Positions 55,801 through 64,000 of a DNA stretch of 64,000 nt are shown piece after piece. The notes under the pieces were generated by a model that saw only the letters and a program-made list of their open reading frames with translations, was not told the origin of the DNA and did not search any database. The stretch's first letter is position 1, and each line of letters begins with the position of its first letter. Both the position numbers and the translations under genes were made by a program. Source of the DNA: Archegozetes longisetosus (taxonomy: Eukaryota > Arthropoda > Arachnida > Sarcoptiformes > Trhypochthoniidae); contig JAEMBT020000006.1 in NCBI GenBank assembly GCA_018873245.2, positions 6,841,855 through 6,905,854 of the forward strand, given 5' to 3'.

Positions 55801-58800
55801 CACAGTGAAAGATTATACGGATGCAAAGGGACGACAACTATCTACAATATTTATGAAACTCCCATCAAAGACAGAGTTACCGGAATATTATGAAGTTATC
55901 AAAAAGCCAATCTGTTTGGAGAAGATTGGGGTTAGACTCAAGAATGGAGTCTATGAAACACCAGAGGATCTACTTTCAGACTTAATATTGATGTTGGACA
56001 ACGCGTGTAAATACAATGAGCCTGACTCTCAAATATATAAAGACGCGCTAACTTTACAACAAATAGCGCTTCAAACAAAAATTGAATTGACAGATGACAG
56101 TGGGACAGGAGTTCCAGATGTTAAGGCCATTATTCAAGAGTTATTGACGAACTTGTTTATCTCAGTTTATAATCATCAGGTCTTTATTATTTTTCGAAAA
56201 AATGAAATATATCTCTAATTCAATTCTGATGAATTTTAAAAGGACGAAGAGGGCCGATGCTTCAGTGATTCTATCATTGAATTATCAGAAACTGACTCCA
56301 AAACAGCAGATCAATCGGAGTAAGTCTAATTGTCTCTATTTTTAGTTATTCCAGTTCTCATGACATAATTGATTGTAATTTATATAAAGAAAACCCCTGA
56401 ATCTCGATATAATAAAACGTAATTTGGACAAAGGAAGATATCGTCGACTTGATCGCTTCCAACAGGATATGTTTGAAGTATTCGAACGCGCGCGGCGTGT
56501 CAGCAGAACTGATTCACAAGTATTTGAAGACTCAGTCGAGTTACAAACTTACTTCGTATATCTACGAAACGAACTTTGCAAGAATAACGAAACATTGCAA
56601 TCATCTGCTCTTCAGTATACCGAAGAGGTGCTTAATGCAAACATCGAAGCGTTAAAAAGAGAAAAAATACCAAAAGAACAATCGTTGGAAGAAGAAGCTA
56701 AACCTGAAGAGAAAGAAGTAGAAGAAAGTATATTGAATACAGAACCGTTAGAAAGTGTTGAAAATAGTGTAACGTTTAGAGACTTGACATACAAAGTGGG
56801 AGACTTTGTATATATAGAACCACGTGAAAAGACAATAGAACCGCATATCATTCATATAGAGAAATTGACCAGAGATGAGAGTGGTGAGTTTTGGATATAC
56901 GGCTGCTGGTTCTTCAGACCTTTCGAAACATTTCATATCGCTTCGAAAAGATTCCTTGAAAAAGAGGTCTTCAAAAGTGACAGCTACAATAGCACTCCTT
57001 TGAGTCAAGTGGTTGGAAAGTGTTTTGTCATGTTCGTTAAGGATTATTTTCGCAGTAAACCTGAAGGCTTTGACGATAAAGACGTTTATGTCTGTGAATC
57101 GAGATATTTCACTAGAGCCAAAACTTTCAAGAAGATCAAAGTTTGGCCATTCATACAGAATGTTCCTTTGATTTTTAGAGAAAACCCGATGCCAATGATT
57201 AGAGTTCCATCTGTTTTCAAAGACCAGACCGATAAACTAAAAACTGAACCCGAAGATGAAGAAGATGACAACGGACCTAAAATTCTTGATATTGATAGAC
57301 CTAACGTAATATGTACTACTCCAGAAGGTATTACTGCCGAAGAAGGATCTGTTTACTACGAACAATTCACGATCCCTTCAGGCACTTACAAGTTAGGAGA
57401 TTGTTGTTATGTTCGAACAGATCAGGGAAGGAATTTGATTTGTAGAATTGATCGGATGTGGGTAGACAAAGACGGTAACTCATTTTTCCACGGGCCATGG
57501 TTTGTACAGCAGCAAGAATTACCTCCACTTACGGTTAAGTCATTTTATCCGCAAGAAGTATTTTTAAGTTCAATAGAAGATACCAATCCTTTATTAAGCA
57601 TTTGCGATCGATGTACTGTTGTGGAGTATAAGGATTATATCACTAGGAGACCGACCGAAATATTGGAGAAAGACGTTTATGTTTGCGAATCACGATACCT
57701 CGAGCACGAAAAAAAGTTTCAAAAGTTAAGCAAAGGACTTCCAAAGTTCGTTTACAGTAGTCCTGCTGTTGTTGAGGACGAAATTTACTTCTTCCGAAAG
57801 CCTTTAGTTCTTCAAAGAACTGAAACCGGTGTCGCAACGACTGCAGTGGCTCGAAAGGGTCAGAGTAGTTCTGAAGTTTCGCCGTTGAATTCTACGCGTG
57901 TGTCAGCAGAAACCGAGAATGAAGAGTCGAATGATAACGCACCAGTCTCTGTCGTTGATCATCACGTCCCAACACCTGTTACTTTAGTAAAGAAAAAGAT
58001 TCCAAAACGATTAGTCACTGGATATATAGTGTTTGCAAGTGAAGTCAGAAAATCTGTGGTTCAGGCCAATCCTGACTGCTCTTTTGGTGATGTCAGTCGA
58101 ATCATTGGTACTGAATGGAAGAATTTGCCTCCTGTTCAGAAATCAGAATACGAACAGAAGGCTCAGCGACAAAATGAGGAAACAGCCAAAGAACACGCTG
58201 CACTCGAGAGTTTGCCACATTCTCCAGCATCAGCTCATAGCGGATTCATTGAGAACGCTGTCTATGAGTGTCATTGGGAGAATAAGTGCGACTTTCAATT
58301 CGAAGAAGCATCTGACCTTTTGGATCATCTCATATCAGAACCAAATGGACACGTCTGGCAAGTCTATGGAGAACTCAAAGACAAAGAAGGAGCAGAGTTC
58401 CAATGTATGTTCCATGGATGCGGTCGAGTGAAAAAGGGAGCACCGTATGTATTGCTTTTGTTTTGATAAGAATTCATTTTCAGTGCTTTTATTATAGTTT
58501 ATTATTATTCACTTGAATGCAGGCCTTTTCCGAGTATTCAGCGATTGATGCGTCACTGCAAAGAAATTCATGTTTCAAAACAGACACCCAAATCTGTAGC
58601 TCCTGAAAATCGAAGCAAGTAAGTCATCGATTTATTTTGACAGATCTATCAAAAAGACATATCAGTAATGAACTCTTTGAAATTTGATTAGAAACTTCAT
58701 ACAAAGTCGCAAAAATGTGTCATCACCTGCATCTTCCAGCATAAGCACATCAGTTTCACAACAATCAGCTCCACAGCTAACAAGTAAGTGTACAGACTAG

Positions 58801-59669
58801 ATTTAACTAAACTTAGTTTGTTTTGTTTGTGTTGCCTAAAAACAGTATTGAGAACAGGTATTTTTGGTTGGCTGCATGTTTTATTTTTATTTTATCATTT
58901 TGATTATTAATTTTCATTTATAGTAAGCAATTCCATTCTGCAAACACGTTCGACCCCTTCCCCTGCTCTTAGCATACCTGAAAGTAATTCGACAATTAGT
59001 ATGAGTTCGTTACATCCCACACTTTCACAAGCGATCGGGTCTAATAATCAATCATCAAATATGCCTATATTAAGCCCATTCTGGGCTTCAGGTAAGTACA
59101 CCGCAACGCATATCGAGATATGGGATGAATTAAGGGATACCCTCGTCTTGCATGTATTCTTTGGGTTTAGTTTTGCTTTATTAATATCAAAATTATTTCT
59201 GCTAACCATAACATACTGTAAGATACTTCTTACTTGCACTTCTGTGCTTTAAGCCCAAATTTAAAACTTTCACCCAAAACAGGTACTGGAGTTCAAGTCA
59301 AACCAGTTGAACCAATATTTGTTGCCACACCTCCGAGGACTAATCGGCTACTCCACACGCACACTTACATGAAGTATATCTTGTCACTATACTTCTTAAT
59401 TTTATTGAACCTAAATTAATTTGTTGGTCATTGATTTTCTTAACAGATACATTGAGAAATTGCGTCCCGAGTGTCGAAGCATAAGCAATTGGGATAATCA
59501 GTTGAACGCCACACAAGAAAGTAATCCGGCGCAAGATATAAGCCGTTTACCGACTCATTGGTTGGCCAACGGAGCTGGAAATCATGGAAGTATTGTCAAC
59601 GCTCTCTGGGCTCTCAGGAATTTCATGATGAAGGACGCGCTTAACTTGTCTTTAGTTGATAACAATTAA
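52854..59669 (+). CDS. PBRM1: Polybromo-1 (PBAF chromatin-remodelling subunit)
   Basis: Subunit that targets the PBAF form of SWI/SNF to acetylated nucleosomes. Exons: 52854-52925, 53079-54185, 54248-54346, 54419-54805, 55477-55643, 55747-56179, 56243-56319, 56390-58444, 58523-58618, 58692-58783, 58924-59091, 59283-59373, 59447-59669. Phases all fit and give 1688 aa, essentially the human length. A basic head (MPKRKKLSGDD) precedes five clear bromodomains at about 28-130, 160-265, 335-445, 475-600 and 620-725, each with a Tyr-Tyr and an acetyl-lysine-type Asn (for example NNAKAYY, NAKMYNEP, NAMKYNRP). A sixth, weaker one lies at about 735-840. BAH1 starts near 914 (YKVGDFVYIEP), BAH2 near 1112 (YKLGDCCYVRTD), and an HMG box at about 1318-1385 (GYIVFASEVRK). 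Cys/His-rich segments follow. The C-terminus keeps SRLPTHWL and NALWALRNFMMKD as in PBRM1. Complete. Confidence 0.96.
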
Positions 59670-59785
59670 TTCATTTTAAACGTTGCTTTTATTTATATTT
59701 GTATTCACTGATCATCTTTTTATACCATATTTAATGACATGAAATTTAGAGCAAATAAGTTTTAAAAAATTTGTCGATCATTAAC

Positions 59786-59791
59786 AATAAA
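59786..59791 (+). terminator. AATAAA polyadenylation signal of PBRM1
   Basis: Hexamer 117 bp past the PBRM1 stop and only 58 bp before the stop of the convergent ELOF1. Confidence 0.5.
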
Positions 59792-59848
59792 TCGAAATTA
59801 AATGAAAACCAATGAAAGATACATTTAGTATTGAAGGTATGATAGTAT

Positions 59849-60100
59849 TTATTGGTTAGCGGACTCGCACGCATCAATCCATTCGCTGTAGACATCGATC
59901 GGTTCAGACAGATAATTTATAGTTGATTGAAAGTCTTCTAAGCAGATACGACACGAAATACGTCCTGCGTTTCTTGTCCTGTCCATTTTAACTTCGCACG
60001 ACTTCTCGTGATTACAAAACGGACAGTTGAACAATGTCTCCAACGGCTCTATCGCTTTTCGAGCTGCCTGAGGCTTTCGTTTGCTTTTTCTCTTCGCCAT
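59849..60100 (-). CDS. ELOF1: Transcription elongation factor 1 homolog (ELOF1)
   Basis: Small zinc protein that rides on elongating RNA polymerase II and, in other animals, is known to help transcription-coupled repair. A single-exon frame of 83 aa, exactly the human length. The basic head [10 protein letters not shown] is followed by the zinc site [10 protein letters not shown] and CRICLEDF (two Cys pairs), and the C-terminal [14 protein letters not shown] is nearly invariant in the family. The stop codon TAA is part of CAATAAA, so a poly(A)-like hexamer overlaps the stop. The gene converges on PBRM1 with 179 bp between stop codons. Confidence 0.97.
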   Translation of the reverse strand: MAKRKSKRKPQAARKAIEPLETLFNCPFCNHEKSCEVKMDRTRNAGRISCRICLEDFQSTINYLSEPIDVYSEWIDACESANQ

Positions 60101-60754
60101 TTGCTGTCAATTCATTAATTATACAAATATTTAATTAATTTGATTTCATTTATTTATTTACGATAATGTCTACATTACTATGAGTTTTAAACAAATATAT
60201 CTTAATTAAAATATGACTGCAACAAACTTTTCACTTATTTTCAAAAACACTCGTTACTTTATAACAATGTTAACTTACATCAAAATCAATTTAAATTATT
60301 ATTTAATTCAAACTGATTTAAATTACTGGATAGATATTTGTTTTGATTGTTTTGACAAATGGAGAGAGTTCTCGAACAACTGAGCAGATCTAAACAAATG
60401 CGCATATAATAAGAGCTAACGCCACACTTAGGTCAATACATGAAAGTGAGTCAAACTTGTAACTTATTATTACTGCCTACACATGTAACTGGCAACTTTA
60501 GATTGCCCTCTAGAGTCCATTTTTAAAACTACGCCTATACCTCATTAAAGTAAGACTCTCAGATTTAACAATTGAATTTGGACAACTGAAGTGATTAATG
60601 TGACTCATACGATTGACTTTTTCAAATATTTTTGCATTATGATAGTGACGTTAGTGGGCTAGATCATAATTATTGCTAGTTTTGTTTAATTGTATTTATA
60701 TTGAGAATAAACTGTGTTGTTGCGAGTTGCAGAGTTGTAATCATTTTTCACATA
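60101..60754. other. ELOF1 upstream region to mariner insertion
   Basis: About 650 bp of AT-rich DNA that should include the ELOF1 promoter. The TA at 60753-60754 is the left target site of the mariner. Nothing else seen. Confidence 0.6.
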
Positions 60755-60783
60755 TTAGATGGGATCAAAAGTAACGGGACTAT
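60755..60783. repeat. mariner left terminal inverted repeat
   Basis: Starts TTAGATGGGATCAAAAGTAA. It is the inverted match of 62070-62098, 28 of 29 bases. Confidence 0.93.
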
Positions 60784-60862
60784 TAGAACTCGTGGACTTT
60801 AAAACATATTTATTATAATATGATTATACAATATATTCTCCTCCCGTCTGGGTGACCATGGC

Positions 60863-61987
60863 TCACCGCTGTGGAAGGTATTTTACTCCTGTAGCCTCAT
60901 TGTTTAGATTTATTTGTTCAATAACTCTATCATAAGCAGTGTGGAGTTCGTTCTCATCGGCAAATCTCATTCCTTCATTAGGCCTCTTTATTCTAGCAAT
61001 ACTATCGCAGGGGTTTAAGTCTGGACTATAGGGAGGATGTTTCAACTCCTCCCACCGATGTCGTTTAAAGAATCTTTGAACTTCTTCATGTTTATGTGGC
61101 CTAGCATTGTCATGCAGGATGAGTGGTCTCTTAATATGGTGTTCTCTTATCGCTGGGTGCAATACTTCGGAGGAAAAATTAAGATAAACTTCAAAATTGA
61201 CATTTACATTTTGTGGTAAAATTCGGTAACCAATAATCCGATTTTGATGAAACGCTACAATCATCATTACCTTCCAGTCACTCATCGTTGCTCTGACTTT
61301 GGTCGGCCTTCGACAAAGAACAAAGCCGCTGGCACCATTTAAAAATTTCGAAAATTTCAACTTAAAAAGCATACGGTTTTTGACTAGGTAGAACTCATTG
61401 CTTTGAGCTTTTAGCATCCTTTGGGTCGTAGCTTTTTAGCCAAGTTTCATCAATTGCTATAACTCCAACATGTCGGGGTTACTATGATATCTTTCAAGAT
61501 GCTCTGCAGAAATAGTCAAGCGCAACTGCTTTTGTTCTGGTTTCAATTCGTATCATACCCATCTTGAGGCAACTTTCTTCGCCCCTACCTCCTTCAAAAG
61601 TCTTTTGGTACTTGCAGTACTAATACCTAATATCTGGGCCAAATCTTTGGTCCTCCAGCATTCACCCTCATTTAAAAGCTCCCTAATTCTTTCTTCGTGT
61701 GTTGTATTAGTCGCAGTGCGAGGCCTTCCTGAGCGTGGGTCTTCCTCGCTGCTCAGGCGGCTTCCATCCTTAAATTCATTGTATAGTCTATATACGTGTG
61801 TTTTGCTTAATGCTCGGTTCCGAGCTATTTTATCCAGCATTCTATGAACTTCAACTGCAGGAGTACCCAATAGCACATGGCACTTAATAAATGCGCGCTG
61901 TTCTTGGTTTGTAACACTTTCTCGAAGTTGTTTCATTTTTGGACCATATACAGAAATCGCACTTAAAAGCACGAGAAAAGCAAGCAA
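60863..61987 (-). pseudogene. mariner transposase, inactivated
   Basis: The N-terminal frame (61987-61553) has the paired helix-turn-helix DNA-binding region (RLYNEFKDGSRLSSEE, RSGRPRTA, ILGISTASTKRLLKEVGA) and ends at SRWV with an in-frame TGA. The middle segment (about 61552-61420) carries the first catalytic Asp in IDETW but is split across frames. The C-terminal frame (61417-60863) has the second Asp in LHDNARPH and the third in SPDLNPCD, 34 residues apart, hence DD34D. At least one stop and two frameshifts prevent a full protein. The frame reaches 60863, 80 bp inside the left terminal repeat. Confidence 0.9.
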
Positions 61988-62069
61988 CCACGCCGTACAC
62001 TTTCTTTTACTCTAATGCACAATATTATAGCATAAACATGTTTACAACTTTCATCAAGAACGAGATAAG

Positions 62070-62098
62070 ATAGTCCCATTACTTTTGATCCCATCTAA
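62070..62098. repeat. mariner right terminal inverted repeat
   Basis: Inverted match of 60755-60783 with one mismatch, followed by TA. Confidence 0.93.
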
Positions 62099-62457
62099 TA
62101 GCTCTTATTTATTGCTAGCTATATGTATAGGCAATAATAGTAATCACTCTATTCAAATTGTATTTTATCTACATCCCAACAAAAAGAAGCTATGCTTTTG
62201 AAGAATTACTTCTCTTATTGTATTGTCTTTTATTTAGTGCGATATTTTAGAAAAACTAACAACTACATAATGGTTTGTTAGTAATACGACTGAGTCACAT
62301 TTGGAAAACTTTTAGAAGGCAACCACGAGAATTGTGGGCGAAGTATTGATTCACAATTAGTTGTAAAATTTGAGTGCAGCCAATCTAAGATTCAATTTTA
62401 ACAGTCAGATTTAAACATCTGCAAATTTAAGACGGTTTGATTGCACGCATCTTACTC

Positions 62458-62490
62458 AATTCTATTCTATCCTATCCTATCCACTCCTAT
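62458..62490. repeat. Imperfect (TCCTA)n microsatellite
   Basis: About six degenerate five-base units related to TCCTA. Confidence 0.7.
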
Positions 62491-63180
62491 ATGCTACTTC
62501 ATTTATAGTGGTTTTATCTATTTTTTGAGGTCCAATCTTAATATCAAATACAACATAACTTGAAGTAATGAGACTGTTTACTAACTATTTACCCCATCTA
62601 TTGATCAACATCAGTAAATGAGCTTAATATGGGTCAATATTACATTTGACGTGCATTTGGTTTATCAAAATTAAAATCTAATCTTTGCCTTAAACATGAT
62701 TCAATAATAATTTAAGTCTCTATAAATTTGGTTTAGGCATTCACTTATTCTCAATATGTGAGTATTGGTTGGATAAACAGTTTTATTATTCCCTAAGCAA
62801 AAGTTAAAGTAATGGTAGATTTTATTTCATAAAACTGTAAGAAGGTATCTTATTTTTGTTTTTTTGGTGAGAACTTTACATAAAGATAAGATATTGTGTA
62901 ACATATTGGTATATATTTTGATGGTTAAGGTTCAAATTTGGCCACTTTATCGCCTTCAAGTGCAATACAAAACAAGATTTAACTTAAAGTCTCATTAAAT
63001 TGAGTGAAGAGATACTAATAGCGTCAACTTTATCGTGAAATGAATAAGTTTTTTTCATTGGTTCGCACTATTAAGATCGAAAGTTATGAAAGAAATGCTG
63101 CCAACTTGTAAATTAGTTATTACTAGTGATAAATAAAACATAAGTCGAAAAAAGATTGAATAAAGGAAATTTCCGTAGCC

Positions 63181-63185
63181 AAAAA
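63181..63185 (-). terminator. RNA polymerase III terminator of tRNA-Arg
   Basis: A run of five T on the minus strand, five bases after the tRNA 3' end. Confidence 0.75.
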
Positions 63186-63190
63186 GAATG

Positions 63191-63263
63191 TACCCCTGGC
63201 GGGACTCGAACCCGCAATCCCCGGTTTAGGAGACCGATGCCTTATCCATTAGGCCACAGGGGC
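63191..63263 (-). tRNA. tRNA-Arg (anticodon CCT)
   Basis: 73 nt, no intron, reading AGG codons. The acceptor stem opens GCCCCTG and closes CAGGGGT with a G-T first pair, as in known animal tRNA-Arg(CCT). The D arm is GCCTAATGGATAAGGC, the anticodon loop CTCCTAA, and the T arm GCGGGTTCGAGTCCCGC, which also holds the B box. The discriminator base is A, and CCA is not encoded. Confidence 0.96.
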
Positions 63264-63978
<715 letters not shown>

Positions 63979-64000
63979 TGAAAGATTTTTATTTTGAATC

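Larger units (their letters stand above)
60755..62098 (-). mobile_element. mariner-family DNA transposon, decayed copy
   Basis: 1344 bp, the usual mariner size, flanked by TA on both sides (60753-60754 and 62099-62100). The 29-bp terminal inverted repeats differ at one base. The transposase on the minus strand has the DD34D catalytic spacing but is broken by frameshifts and a stop. Confidence 0.93.
62101..63190. other. Region between mariner and tRNA
   Basis: 1.1 kb with a short TCCTA-type microsatellite (62458-62490). No gene recognised. Confidence 0.6.

Overview
The window is nuclear DNA of an animal, most likely an arthropod, and a mite-like chelicerate is my best guess (inference, about 0.5 sure). 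It is strongly AT-rich. Genes are split by many short GT-AG introns (often 50-100 nt) plus a few of 1-3.5 kb. Each gene stands alone on either strand with its own AATAAA-type end, there is an intronless nuclear tRNA gene and a mariner element, and every recognised protein is a conserved metazoan family. Nothing bacterial or viral was seen.

Layout: (1) 1-1197 minus, a TWIK-type two-pore K+ channel cut by the window edge. (2) 6313-7494 plus, syntaxin-5 (Golgi Qa-SNARE). (3) 8199-9078 plus, the CAAX protease RCE1. (4) 10288-13348 plus, mitochondrial Lon. (5) 14514-24346 minus, synaptotagmin-4 spread over 10 kb. (6) 28271-30246 plus, an SLC41/MgtE-type Mg2+ transporter. (7) 31394-32481 minus, COPI epsilon subunit, head to head with (8) 32985-36182 plus, an intronless SREBP reading frame. 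(9) 37044-38744 minus, IDH3 alpha subunit. (10) 38873-44300 plus, a broken tandem copy of CHD1. (11) 44853-52097 plus, intact CHD1. (12) 52854-59669 plus, polybromo (PBRM1). (13) 59849-60100 minus, ELOF1. (14) 60755-62098, a decayed mariner with good terminal repeats. (15) 63191-63263 minus, tRNA-Arg(CCT). (16) 63628-63970 plus, first exon of a C15orf61-like gene running off the window.

Functional themes: STX5, COPE, RCE1 and SREBP act in ER-Golgi membranes; LONP1 and IDH3A act in the mitochondrial matrix; CHD1, PBRM1 and ELOF1 are consecutive genes acting on chromatin or transcription elongation. No operon is suggested. STX5 and COPE share an identical sense-oriented 10-mer (TGACGTGTCG) upstream, matching the known secretory-gene CREB3/CrebA or UPR type of site.

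Most interesting: the upstream CHD1 copy is old and degenerate at both ends, has lost chromodomains and motor, yet carries a ~990 bp block about 99% identical to the live gene, a gene-conversion-like pattern. LONP1 (three sites) and STX5 (one site) are each interrupted by single-base losses in A or T runs; consensus error in homopolymers is the leading explanation. I found no clearly novel multi-gene system.
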